Source: Rubellimicrobium rubrum (GTDB taxonomy: Bacteria; Pseudomonadota; Alphaproteobacteria; Rhodobacterales; Rhodobacteraceae). Taken from it: DNA of 64,000 nt. Location of the stretch: contig NZ_VDFU01000012.1 in assembly GCF_006152115.1 (NCBI RefSeq), positions 1 to 64,000 of the forward strand. The letters are read 5' to 3'. Under the pieces are notes generated by a model. It did no database searches, was not told the DNA's origin, and was given only the letters and a program-made list of their open reading frames with translations. The position numbers and the translations under genes are program-made. Positions 8,764 through 16,690 of this stretch are shown here, piece after piece (within the stretch, counting starts at the first letter, position 1; the number at the start of each line of letters is the position of its first letter).

Positions 8764-9542
8764 CCGCATCCCCACCGGGGGTCCCTCTTGGACGCCGATC
8801 CAGGGTCCCGATCCCGTGCCGATTGACACGCGTCGGGGAACCCCTTCAGCCCGTCGGTGACGGCGATCAGGACGTCGCCAACACCGCGGGCCTTGAGTTC
8901 GTTCATGACGCGCAGCCAGAACTTGGCACCCTCGGTTTGCTCGATCCAGAGGCCCAGGACCTCCTTGGTGCCATCAGGCAGAATGCCGAGCGCGATGTAG
9001 ACCGCCTTGTTGCGGACAAAGCCCTCGTCGCGGATCTTCACCCGCAGCGCATCGAAGAAGACGAGGGGGTAGCAGGCGTCTAGCGGACGGTTCTGCCACT
9101 CGGCAACCTCTTCCAGCACGGCATCGGTGACCGCTGAGATGAGGTCGGGCGAGACCTCGATCCCGTAAAGATCCTCGAGGTGCCCGCGGATCTCGCGCAC
9201 CGTCATGCCGCGGGCGTACATCGAGACGATCTTCTCGTCGAACTCCGGAAACCGCCGCTGATACCTGGCGATCAGCGCAGGCTCGAACGTGCCCGCCCGG
9301 TCTCGGAGGATGTCGAGCGTCACCTTCGATGTGCCCGTCAGCATCGTCTTCTGCGAGCTGCCATTGCGCCGGTTCGGCCGGCCCTCCTGCCGCTCACCCC
9401 CCAGATGCTCATCAAGCTCGGTGCTCAGAATGCGCTCCGACAGCGCCTTCTTCAGCTCGTCAACAAGACCGTCGCGGCTGAAAACCTCCTGCGGGTCACG
9501 TCCCGCCAGAAGCTGGTCCAGAATGTCCTTCTCGATGGCCAT
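8736..9542 (-). pseudogene. IS256-family (Mutator-type) transposase, truncated
   Basis: Starts MAIEKDILDQLLAGRDPQEV and has the family's RPNRRNGSSQKTMLT, YARGMTVREIRGHLEDLYG and VFFDALRVKIRDEG blocks, the last with the first catalytic Asp, and reaches AVTDGLKGFPDA (second Asp) near residue 237. There it leaves the family and runs 30 residues into foreign DNA. Intact members have about 400 residues, so the C-terminal third with the catalytic Glu is lost. Inactive. Confidence 0.9.
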
Positions 9543-9568
9543 GGTTCAGGTCCTTTCTCACCTTCATC

Positions 9569-9916
9569 ATGACCCCCCGCACAAGATCCCTGACAGTCCC
9601 CGGGCCCGTGGCGAAGGCCATGGCCTACATGCTCGACCGGGACCGGTGGCCCGCCTTCACCCGCTTCCTCGAAGATGGCCGCATCTGCCTCTCGAACAAC
9701 GCCGCCGAACGGGCGCTGCGCGGCGTAGCCCTGGGCCGCAAGGCTTGGCTCTTCGCCGGCTCCGATCGCGGCGGCGAGCGCGCCGCCTTCTTCTACTCGC
9801 TGATCGTCACCGCCAAGCTCAACGACATCGACCCACAGGCCTGGCTCGCCGACGTCCTCGCCCGCATCGCTGGCACGCCCATGTCGCGCCTCACCGAGCT
9901 CCTGCCGTGGAACTAG
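9569..9916 (+). pseudogene. IS66-family transposase (TnpC) C-terminal fragment
   Basis: KAMAYMLDRDRWPAFTRFLE..DGRICLSNNAAERALRGVAL..RKAWLFAGSDRGGERAAFFYSL..LLPWN is the C-terminal part of IS66 transposase plus its conserved end. About 400 N-terminal residues are missing, as are TnpA and TnpB. The upstream edge meets the start of the IS256 gene. Confidence 0.92.
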
Positions 9917-10090
9917 GCCCCAGCCTCAGACCAACAGAAAGCGGCCTGACCACGGCCCTCGCCGGAGCGTTACCTTTGGTCTCGATCGGAAGGGGTCGCT
10001 TGAAGGGCCACATGGCCCCAATCTGAAGGGCCTGAGCGCTTCTGAGCAGCTAGCAGGACCTAGCAATTCGTGGGTTTTCGCGGGCCAGTG

Positions 10091-10402
10091 TTATTCCGCG
10101 GGTGCCGCTTTTCGCCTCCGCAGTCCCACAATCAAGGAAGCAAGAACTGCCCAAGCGAAGATTTTGATCGCCGCAATCACGGACAAAGTAGCGGCCAGCC
10201 AGGAAGTCATCAGAAGAAAGCCAACCTGCCTATGCAGCTGGTCGGGCGCGTCTCCGTAAGACAGACGATAACAAGTCCAGAGGAAACCAAGGAGCAGGCT
10301 GCCCAGATAGATCTGGCTTGACCGTCGAGACAGGATCCCCAGACCGAGGCCAAGCATCAAGGGGGTCGGCACGAAGAAGAACTTCGCTATCGCAACCAAC
10401 AT
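10091..10402 (-). CDS. small uncharacterised membrane protein
   Basis: From ATG 10402, 103 residues: a hydrophobic N-terminal segment (AIAKFFFVPTPLMLGLGLGI), a second (IYLGSLLLGFLWTCY), then two more (MTSWLAATLSVIAAIKI and FAWAVLASLIVGL) and a basic tail RRRK. No family recognised. It lies alone between an IS66 fragment and a toxin-antitoxin pair, so it might be a relic, but the hydrophobic pattern is well kept. Confidence 0.5.
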   Translation of the reverse strand: MLVAIAKFFFVPTPLMLGLGLGILSRRSSQIYLGSLLLGFLWTCYRLSYGDAPDQLHRQVGFLLMTSWLAATLSVIAAIKIFAWAVLASLIVGLRRRKAAPAE

Positions 10403-10559
10403 CACCACTTTACCGGCCTCCGAACCTTCGAGATGAAGTGTGGCTAAGGTTGCTGACAGGTCAATGGGCTGTTGGAAAACTCCATTTCCAGCAAATATCG
10501 CGCGAGGCTCCCCGCGCCGGTCCCCAGCCAAGGGAGAAAGTTCGAAACCACCCCCCGGC

Positions 10560-10853
10560 TTAGGGGCCGTAAGAGCGGCCTCCTGCGCGCACATAGGCTT
10601 CGCTGCGCTCGCGTTTGCCGACCGCCATCACGCAGACGACGAGACGATCTTCGACGACTTCGTAGACGAGCCGAATGCCGGGATCCTTGAGCTTGATCTT
10701 GTAGCGGTTGCGCGAGCCGTTGAGCCTGGCACTCGGCACAACTGGCTGCTCAAGTCGCTCGCGTAACTTCTCTTTAAGCCTCAGCTGAACAGCTCGATCG
10801 AGCTTCTTCCACTCTTTCAGAGCCTTTTCGTGGAACTCGAGACTATAGGTCAT
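10560..10853 (-). CDS. RelE-type toxin
   Basis: 97 residues starting MTYSLEFHEKALKEWKKLDR, then KLRERLEQPVVPSARLNGSR..YKIKLKDPGIRLVYEVVEDR..VVCVMAVGKRERSEAY. This is the RelE/StbE ribosome-dependent mRNA interferase fold, with the conserved 'YKIKL...RLVYEV...V.V.AVGKR' core and the C-terminal Tyr. Its start overlaps the end of the upstream antitoxin gene by 11 bases, the usual order antitoxin then toxin. It would help keep the island in the population. Confidence 0.88.
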   Translation of the reverse strand: MTYSLEFHEKALKEWKKLDRAVQLRLKEKLRERLEQPVVPSARLNGSRNRYKIKLKDPGIRLVYEVVEDRLVVCVMAVGKRERSEAYVRAGGRSYGP

Positions 10854-11037
10854 CAAGCGATACCCGAACAAACGGGCCAGCGGCCCGCTCATCGGCTATC
10901 GCATTAAGCTGCGCATCTTCGATCGCTTCCTGCAATTGAAGCTTGGATACCGTCACCTTGGACATGGTACGGCGCGCATGAGATCCGCCGCGCTCGCGGC
11001 GAACGCTCACAGTCGTGATCTTAGCAAGAGCAGTCAT
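10843..11037 (-). CDS. antitoxin of the RelE-type pair
   Basis: 64 residues from ATG 11037. The C-terminal part, SKLQLQEAIEDAQLNAIADE..AAGPFVRVSLDDL, resembles the toxin-wrapping tail of RelB/StbD antitoxins. The N-terminal part is basic (TVSVRRERGGSHARRTMSK) and short for a DNA-binding domain, so a start at the internal ATG (MSKVTVSK) is also possible. Overlaps the toxin gene by 11 bases, so the two are coupled. Confidence 0.7.
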   Translation of the reverse strand: MTALAKITTVSVRRERGGSHARRTMSKVTVSKLQLQEAIEDAQLNAIADERAAGPFVRVSLDDL

Positions 11038-11091
11038 GAGGTCCTCCGGTAGCACCGAGATAGCCCTGCCATGTGAACTAATCAACAACGT

Positions 11092-11146
11092 AGAGGAGCT
11101 CATGAGAGCGCACGAGGTCGCAGAGGAGCTTATGAGGCCGCACGAG
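11092..11146. repeat. two 25-bp tandem units, 30-bp period
   Basis: AGAGGAGCTCATGAGAGCGC at 11092 and AGAGGAGCTTATGAGGCCGC at 11122 continue alike to CACGAG (22 of 25 identical). The second unit covers the stop region of the upstream DNA-binding gene, and the first lies ahead of the antitoxin start. It may be a chance duplication or an operator pair for toxin-antitoxin autoregulation. Confidence 0.4.
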
Positions 11147-11369
11147 AGGCGCTCTTGGTCCTGAGCCACGCGTTCAGTTCCGCTCTCGTAGCGAAGTAGC
11201 GCTTCCCGTCAGGCCGGTAGATAGGCACGTCCGGCCGGGCCGCTAGCCTGCGCGTGGTGTCCACCGACAGGCCAAGTGCGCGAGCGATGGCGTCCAGCCC
11301 CCAGAGCTTGTCCGGGCCTGAGGTCAGCGCATCGAAGCGGGGTGCGTTCAGAGGAGGAAGACTGGTCAT
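11130..11369 (-). CDS. HTH (AlpA/excisionase-like) DNA-binding protein
   Basis: 79 residues from ATG 11369. KLWGLDAIARALGLSVDTTR..RPDVPIYRPDGKRYFATRAELNAWLR follows the HTH_17 pattern of excisionase-like proteins. The stop of the upstream 91-residue gene is 4 bases from its start, so both are in one operon. It is a second copy of this protein type in the island (the other is at 2902) and may be what is left of another mobile element. Confidence 0.72.
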   Translation of the reverse strand: MTSLPPLNAPRFDALTSGPDKLWGLDAIARALGLSVDTTRRLAARPDVPIYRPDGKRYFATRAELNAWLRTKSASRAAS

Positions 11370-11373
11370 TCTG

Positions 11374-11649
11374 TCATGCCCTCCCGGCCGGGGTCGCTGA
11401 TGCCAAGGGATGGATCGGCTCGGCATGGAGCCGCACCCGCTTGGCCGTACGCTCACACATGGCGGCGGCTTTCTCGGGCCCGAACTCCTCACAGTAGAGG
11501 CGAACAGCTTCCCAATGTGACCCGGCCAAGATCGCATCGATCGGCAGGCCCTGCGTCACGAGAGCCTGAACCCACTGGCGAAGACCTTGCGCCACCTCGG
11601 CCGAAACCTGGCGCTTGGCCTCCACCATCATCTTCTCTTCGTCAGTCAT
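11374..11649 (-). CDS. uncharacterised protein, 91 aa
   Basis: Mostly helical, soluble: TDEEKMMVEAKRQVSAEVAQ..GLRQWVQALVTQGLPIDAILAG..AVRLYCEEFGPEKAAAMCER. Lies 4 bases upstream of the HTH gene and is surely co-transcribed. Small proteins of this look sit beside DNA-binding genes in integrative elements. No function can be assigned. Confidence 0.65.
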   Translation of the reverse strand: MTDEEKMMVEAKRQVSAEVAQGLRQWVQALVTQGLPIDAILAGSHWEAVRLYCEEFGPEKAAAMCERTAKRVRLHAEPIHPLASATPAGRA

Positions 11650-12073
11650 AGGCTGTCCTTCGGGAAGCGCACAGAGCTGGCTCGGTTTGTCTGAACAGCT
11701 TCCGGGCTGTTGCTAAGTGGATCTCCGCTTGGGTTACGCCGCCGCCGGGGTTGGCGTCGGCTGGTTGAAGTAAGCCTGATGGGGGCAGACAGGGGAACAA
11801 GCTGCGATCCTGTCCATGATCCTTTGATCTACAGGCGCTTAGCCCCGAACCATGGCGGAGCGCCTGTCCACCGAACTCTTCGGGGGCGGCCGATGCAGAG
11901 GGAAACAGAGTTTCTCTTAATGAGACACCAGCCTTCGACAGGCCCATCGACACAAACTCAAGAACATCGCATCTTCAACGAGCGTGAGTGTGTCTCTGAG
12001 GGTGTAGTTCGGTGCCGCTTGGATGAGGATGCTCAGCGCCCGAAAATTGTACCTCAGTGAAAGAAGATCTGAC
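11650..12073. other. intergenic stretch without a recognisable gene
   Basis: No convincing coding frame on either strand. It should contain the divergent promoters of the 11649 operon (minus) and of the repeat protein at 12074 (plus). I cannot point to clear -35/-10 boxes. A purine-rich GAAAGAAGAT precedes the ATG at 12074 and is a plausible ribosome site. Confidence 0.4.
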
Positions 12074-12400
12074 ATGGATAAACTTGTAGCCGCCACAGTT
12101 CTCCTGCTGCTCTCGGCCCCTGTTGCGCTCGCGCAGAACTGCCAGATCATCGGCAACCAGACATACTGCGATAATGGCATTAGCGCCAATACAATTGGCA
12201 ACACGACCTACTATAGCAATGGAGTCACCGATCAGCAGATCGGGAACCAGACCTATGGTTCTGATGGGTTCAACTCCCAACAGATCGGAAACCAAACGTA
12301 CTACAACGACGGCACCACGTCTCAGCAGATTGGGAACCAGACGTATTTCAGCGATGGGACTGTTTGTCAGCAGATCGGGACTCAGGTCTACTGCAACTGA
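12074..12400 (+). CDS. secreted protein of 15-residue IGNQTY repeats
   Basis: 108 residues. A Sec signal peptide ends at APVALA-QN (about residue 21). The mature part is five exact-length 15-residue units beginning IGNQTY or IGNTTY with an inner DG/NG (for example IGNQTYYNDGTTSQQ), plus a partial sixth, IGTQVYCN. Cysteines at the start (two), in unit five and at the end could form disulphides. The period, Gln/Asn/Tyr/Gly content and export suggest a short beta-solenoid or amyloid-like fold, analogous to but not the same as curlin repeats. No family name is certain. Confidence 0.8.
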   Translation: MDKLVAATVLLLLSAPVALAQNCQIIGNQTYCDNGISANTIGNTTYYSNGVTDQQIGNQTYGSDGFNSQQIGNQTYYNDGTTSQQIGNQTYFSDGTVCQQIGTQVYCN

Positions 12401-12439
12401 TCTAGTGTCAGACTTCATTGTTCAGATCTAGAACAGGAC

Positions 12440-12805
12440 GGTCGTGCTGCTCGGGCTCCTCGTGAGCGCCCTTTTTTACCAGCTCGGGCAGCCGAACGGC
12501 TGGCCCGGACCGGGGGCTGCCGATGCACCACAGATCCAAGTCGATGAGCCCTTCCGTGTTCAGCTTGAGCCGAAGCCGGTCCAAGAGCCGGTCGAGCAGT
12601 CCCTCGCGTCGCCACCGGCTGAAGCGCTCGTAGACGGTCTGGCACGGCCCGTAACGTTCGCCATTGCGCGCCCGAGGCGAGCTTTCACACCAATCCGTTC
12701 ACCACCCTATCGATGATCCCGCCGGCGACCGCGGCCACTCACACTGGAACGCGGCATGAGGTCGGCGATCAACTCCCACTGGGCATCGCTGAGTTCGTGC
12801 CGTCG
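12440..12805 (-). pseudogene. IS5-family transposase remnant with internal deletion
   Basis: On the minus strand it starts MRRHELSDAQWELIADLMPR (from 12805), loses frame and DNA, then resumes ERYGPCQTVYERFSRWRREG..LLDRLLDRLRLKLNTEGLIDLD and breaks again near LWCIG. These are the first blocks of an IS5-group transposase without the catalytic DDE region. At least one deletion and two frameshifts; inactive. Confidence 0.85.
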
Positions 12806-12886
12806 CATTGCAGGCCTCCGCCATGGTGATGCTCACCCAAGCAACTGCCCGCGCCCCCTCTCGTTGCAGAGGCCGTCAAACAGAAC

Positions 12887-13081
12887 CTAGGAGAAAAGGC
12901 GAGACAGGAAGGACTTCTTCTCGGTTCGCTCAAACCTTCCACTCGAGCCTCTGGTGGTCTTGTCGATGCCTCTACGATGCCTCCACGAACCTGGCTGGCC
13001 ATAGCGGTTCGTTTCCCGGCGGGGCTGCTTCTCCCAATGGCTTCTCTGCTTGCCATTCTTGTTTCCGAACAAGCCGAACAT
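12887..13081 (-). CDS. small basic protein, 64 aa
   Basis: MFGLFGNKNGKQRSHWEKQP..KKSFLSRLFS. The start has a fair ribosome site (AGAGGA, 6 bases ahead) and the codons look used. Both ends are short amphipathic segments (MFGLFG and FLSRLF) around a highly basic centre, which could bind membrane or nucleic acid. Not recognised. Confidence 0.45.
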   Translation of the reverse strand: MFGLFGNKNGKQRSHWEKQPRRETNRYGQPGSWRHRRGIDKTTRGSSGRFERTEKKSFLSRLFS

Positions 13082-13348
13082 GCTGGTCCTCTACGCCTAA
13101 GATCTGACAGACCACCTGCCAAATGTCCTAAACTTACTAATGACGATGCAGTGCTTCGGTTCAAGCTGTTGTTTTTGACCATCCACCATCTGATGGCATG
13201 TTGGCCCTGTGTATCAGGAAGGGTCGTCCTGTGCGTAGGTCATGCAGACTGTGTGCGAACCTCCTCTGGAGGTTTCTTCTCTGTCCAACAGACCCGAAAG
13301 CATATTTCAGGGAGGACCACTTTCCGAAAGTCACTCCCGCTCAAGGAG

Positions 13349-13882
13349 TTAGGCACCTTTCATTCGCATGAGGATCAACCCACAGTCGAGAATGGCGCGC
13401 CGCAATGCCGCTCGTGTCGCGGAGGGGGCAGTGTCAGGAAGGGAACTAAGCTGATCAACGAGACGCTTGATATCATCATGGGCTCTCATGATGGCTGCAG
13501 GGTCAGATGGGGCATTCTTGGGCTGCCCCTTAGACGGGGACGACCGCCGCTCAACTGTGAAAGCTTGGCTTTTCGGGGCAGGCTTCGTCTTAGGCACCGC
13601 TCTCGGAGCCTTTTTGAGCGGCGTGCTGACCCCTGGCTTACCCTTGGGCATCACTGGAGGTTCGAGAGGGCCGGCCCAATCGGGTCGTCGGGAGCCTTCG
13701 GGAAGAACGGATGGAGGGCAGCGGAAGCTGATTGGCGAGTTGCGTCCGGCTGCTGTGCCGCCGGCACTAGAAGGTCTCGTGTCGCTCCCGCTCGATAGAT
13801 GAAGCGGGTCGACTACCTCGGAACCTTGCGTCTGGATTTTCCGCTCGAAGCTCGCACGACGCCAGTCAAAGCCCTTTGACAC
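13349..13882 (-). CDS. uncharacterised protein, 177 aa
   Basis: Begins at GTG 13882 after GAGGTG. The N-terminus (SKGFDWRRASFERKIQTQGS) and a C-terminal helical domain (MRAHDDIKRLVDQLSSLPDT..AALRRAILDCGLILMRMKG) look folded, joined by a Pro/Lys-rich linker (PKGKPGVSTPLKKAPRAVPK). No known family. The next upstream gene is divergent (viperin), leaving a 363-base shared control region. Confidence 0.55.
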   Translation of the reverse strand: MSKGFDWRRASFERKIQTQGSEVVDPLHLSSGSDTRPSSAGGTAAGRNSPISFRCPPSVLPEGSRRPDWAGPLEPPVMPKGKPGVSTPLKKAPRAVPKTKPAPKSQAFTVERRSSPSKGQPKNAPSDPAAIMRAHDDIKRLVDQLSSLPDTAPSATRAALRRAILDCGLILMRMKGA

Positions 13883-13964
13883 CAGGACACCTCACACGAA
13901 AATAGCTTTCATTGCTTGCAGCATTTCCGAGAGAAAAGATGTCGTCAACAAGGAGGTACGAGAG

Positions 13965-14012
13965 ATGTCAGCAAGCTGGGCAAATATAGAGGAGTGTTTA
14001 GCCTTCCTCTGA
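13965..14012 (+). CDS. possible 15-codon leader peptide
   Basis: AACAAGGAGG (13947-13956) is an ideal ribosome site 8 bases ahead of ATG 13965, which reads MSASWANIEECLAFL and stops. Such a good site on a tiny frame 230 bases ahead of a defence gene may mark a regulatory leader. Chance cannot be excluded. Confidence 0.3.
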   Translation: MSASWANIEECLAFL

Positions 14013-14133
14013 CATCCTGATCGAACATAATGTCAAAGCGGTCACGTCAGAGTTTTGAGCCGAGTCATAAAACACACTCTGCGGCTTTGATATAACAGGG
14101 CATGCGGTAAGCAAATAAGTCTACGGAGAAAGT

Positions 14134-14190
14134 ATGGTGGCTATCACCTTGCCGCAGGATGTCCTTGAGATGCCCCAGAAGCTGCGATGA
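14134..14190 (+). CDS. possible 18-codon leader peptide
   Basis: GGAGAA 4-9 bases ahead of ATG 14134 precedes MVAITLPQDVLEMPQKLR, then stop, 55 bases before the viperin start. It may be translated to tune viperin expression, or may be a chance frame. Confidence 0.25.
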   Translation: MVAITLPQDVLEMPQKLR

Positions 14191-14245
14191 GTTCGCCTCA
14201 GGCCGGGACGTCGTCCATGTTCGCCTTCCTCAAAGGTATCCTGTT

Positions 14246-15211
14246 ATGAGTCCCCTGAGTCCCTCGACGTCGCCTTCGTCTGTTCCGCTGGCCGACGAAG
14301 CTGATGGTGCGGCCTTCCTGTCGCCCATGGCTGGCGAGGAGGCGACGGCTCACACCCCAGCGCCGATCCGCATCAGCGAGCTTACCATCAACTGGCACAT
14401 CAATGAGGCCTGCAACTTCGGCTGCTCGTACTGCTATGCGAAGTGGGCGATCGACCGCAGCCCGTTCCGGCGCATCTGGCGCGAGGTGATCGACGACCTT
14501 GCGCAGTTGCCAGGCAGGGCTCTCGACCTGCGGCCCCAGCCTGTTGTTGCTGATCGGATCCGCCTCAACTTTGCAGGCGGAGAGCCTTTTCTCATGAAGG
14601 ACCTCGAGGCCGCAGTTGCCAGGGCGGCTGGAGCGGGGCTTGCACCATCGTTCATCTCCAACGGGTCGCTGATCACTGACCGCTTCATCGACGAGACCGG
14701 TCCGATGATCTCGGTTGCAGGCTTCAGCTTCGACTCCCTCTCATCCGAGACCACAGCCCGCATCGGGCGGGCAGGCCGCCGCGGGGAGCAGGTTGGTCTT
14801 GACCGTCTGGGCCCCATCCTCGACCGGTTCCGCGCCGTATCACCGACGACGATCCTGAAGATCAACACGGTGGTCTGCGACGAGAACGCCGACGAGGATC
14901 TGACCGATGGCCTGCTACGCTTGGCGCCGCACCGCTGGAAGATGCTCCGTGTGATCCCGGGGCATGGCGGCGTCCCCATCTCGGACGAGCGGTTCGCGGC
15001 CTTTGTGCAGCGTCATGTGCGTGTCCCTGGCGCCGTGGTTGAGGACAACGCTGATATGCATCGCTCCTACCTGATGATGAACCCTGAGGGACGGTTCTAT
15101 CAGCGGGAGGGCTCCGGCTACGTGTATGGCGGGAACGTTCTCGACAAAGGCGCCTTAGCAGCCCTCGCCGGGGTGGAGTTCGACTCGCTGGCTTATCTTG
15201 GACGTTATTGA
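14246..15211 (+). CDS. prokaryotic viperin (radical SAM antiviral nucleotide dehydratase)
   Basis: 321 residues from ATG 14246. The radical SAM cluster is C56-x3-C60-x2-C63 in NEACNFGCSYCYAKW, with a strand TINWHI just before it. NFAGGEPF (109-116), FISNGSLIT (137-144), SFDSLSSET (161-169), KINTVV (205-210) and HRWKMLRVI (229-237) follow the viperin order. The C-terminal part, ISDERFAAFVQRH, then VVEDNADMHRSYLMMNPEGR, matches the viperin-specific substrate-closing region (animal form ISDEEFERFLERH..ESNQKMKDSYLILDEYMRF). pVips convert CTP, GTP or UTP to 3'-deoxy-3',4'-didehydro products that stop phage RNA synthesis. The first 40 residues are unstructured. The nucleotide used here is unknown, and no nucleotide kinase gene is adjacent. 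Confidence 0.9.
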   Translation: MSPLSPSTSPSSVPLADEADGAAFLSPMAGEEATAHTPAPIRISELTINWHINEACNFGCSYCYAKWAIDRSPFRRIWREVIDDLAQLPGRALDLRPQPVVADRIRLNFAGGEPFLMKDLEAAVARAAGAGLAPSFISNGSLITDRFIDETGPMISVAGFSFDSLSSETTARIGRAGRRGEQVGLDRLGPILDRFRAVSPTTILKINTVVCDENADEDLTDGLLRLAPHRWKMLRVIPGHGGVPISDERFAAFVQRHVRVPGAVVEDNADMHRSYLMMNPEGRFYQREGSGYVYGGNVLDKGALAALAGVEFDSLAYLGRY

Positions 15212-15321
15212 TCGGGCTCACAGATCAGCAGGCCCACAGGATTGCGTTGGACGAGCTTTTCTAGCTAGTTTCCCGGTTGGGGCTCGGTGCGGCGACCCGA
15301 TCTGTTCTGAAGGGGCACGCA

Positions 15322-16545
15322 GTGACGATCAACCCGGCTTTTCCCCGTCAGCGCGAGCTCGACGAAACGGAGGCGCAGGTCCAAGCTCTTAAGGATCTTG
15401 CCCGTGGATTAAAGAGCCAGTTCGAACGGCATAGTGCTTTCTCAGTCTCCGAAGCCAAAGCACGCTTGATGCAAGCGCGTCAGACTGTCGCCCAACTCTC
15501 GGAAGAGGCGGCGACACTCAAGCTCGAGATCAAGAGGTTGCAGGAGGAGCAGAAAGAGGCGGCAACGCGCCTTGCTCCTTGGTATCGGGCCACTGCTTGG
15601 TTCAATGCCGAACAGAGCGCCATTCGGCGTCGCTCCCAAGAACTGACGATCCGGTTGCGCGACATCGAAGCCCGCTTCGTCAGGATCCAAGGCAAGGCCC
15701 ATCGGATCGAAAAGGAGCAGGGGATCATTGAAGGTGAACTGAGCGACCATGCGGCGATCGACGTGGAGGCGCTGCAGTCGGAAAGGATCGATCTTGCGGC
15801 TCGCCTGGACGTGGCTATCGCCACTTGGCAGGGTCTCTTCTCCGAACGGCAGGCCTACGACGAGGAGACCGGCCCGCTGATGAAGCAGATCGCCCGAGAT
15901 CGGGACGACCTGGCCGAAACCCGACGCAAGCTCGAAATAGCCAGAAAACTTGATACGGCCCTCGGCGCTGCGCACGACGCGGCCGCCCGGCGTGACGTGC
16001 ATATGGAGTGCGAGAGGACACTTCAAACCGGGCGGCCACGCGATGTGATCCGGGATCTCGAGCCAAAGGCCAAACGCCTCGACCGAGATCTCGTCAAGAC
16101 GGAGGACCGCCTGAAGCAGGTGCAGGCGCGCTGGGAAAGGCGCGTCGAGGTCTTGGTCCTAGATGGTAACAATCTCTGCTACTCATCCGACAACACCTTC
16201 ATCGAACTGAAAGCGCTGAAGGCCCTCCTCCCCCTTCTCACAGCCCGCTACAAGGTCCGCCTCGTGTTCGATGCAACGATCCGCAAGCGGCTTCGGGCGG
16301 GGGATGACGATATCCGGGCCGCACTGCGTTCAACGGCCGAAGTCACAGTGATGCCGACCAAGACCGCAGCCGACGAATCGATCATTAGCTTGGCCAAGAA
16401 CTCGTCCACAACCTTCATACTTAGCAATGATCGCTATGCAGAATTCGCCCATGAGGAGCCGGTCGCCACAGGCCGTGTCTTGCGCTTCATGATTTTTCCC
16501 GACCGGATCCAGATCCATGATCTCAGGATCGACTTTGTTCTTTGA
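15322..16545 (+). CDS. coiled-coil protein with C-terminal NYN/PIN-like nuclease domain
   Basis: 407 residues from GTG 15322 (AAGGGG 7 bases ahead). Residues 10-265 are a long, charged coiled coil. From about 274 the chain turns globular: VEVLVLDGNNLCYSSDN with Asp281, then KVRLVFDATIRKRLRAGDDD, TKTAADESIISLAKN and FILSNDRYAEF. This strand-DGNN / FDAT / DESI / SNDR series is the metal-binding acidic set of NYN/Zc3h12a-type PIN ribonucleases. It lies 110 bases behind the viperin gene on the same strand, probably in one transcript. An RNA-cutting defence effector with a coiled-coil sensor is a reasonable guess. Substrate unknown. Confidence 0.7.
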   Translation: MTINPAFPRQRELDETEAQVQALKDLARGLKSQFERHSAFSVSEAKARLMQARQTVAQLSEEAATLKLEIKRLQEEQKEAATRLAPWYRATAWFNAEQSAIRRRSQELTIRLRDIEARFVRIQGKAHRIEKEQGIIEGELSDHAAIDVEALQSERIDLAARLDVAIATWQGLFSERQAYDEETGPLMKQIARDRDDLAETRRKLEIARKLDTALGAAHDAAARRDVHMECERTLQTGRPRDVIRDLEPKAKRLDRDLVKTEDRLKQVQARWERRVEVLVLDGNNLCYSSDNTFIELKALKALLPLLTARYKVRLVFDATIRKRLRAGDDDIRAALRSTAEVTVMPTKTAADESIISLAKNSSTTFILSNDRYAEFAHEEPVATGRVLRFMIFPDRIQIHDLRIDFVL

Positions 16546-16690
16546 GGGGGTGGCCTCAGGTCGTTAGGACCATCTGTGGCTCTGTTGATCCCCTATCCAT
16601 GAGCTCCATCGGTAGCTGGATCGGAGACCAGCGACTACAGCACTTTACGAAGCCGGCAGGAAACAGGCCGAGTTTCGTAGGCCTAGAGGG

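Larger units (their letters stand above)
13883..14245. other. AT-richer control region before the viperin gene, with two mini-ORFs
   Basis: The stretch is clearly AT-richer than its surroundings. It contains a TATAAC box in GATATAACAGG (about 14088-14096), a candidate -10, with no good -35. Two short frames with ribosome sites (13965 and 14134, listed separately) precede the viperin ATG at 14246. No longer gene is present. Confidence 0.45.

Noticed and set aside
12074-12400. CRISPR or DNA-level repeat array
   Set aside because: The 45-base period reflects protein repeats in an open frame with a signal peptide; there are no spacers. No CRISPR array was seen anywhere in the window.
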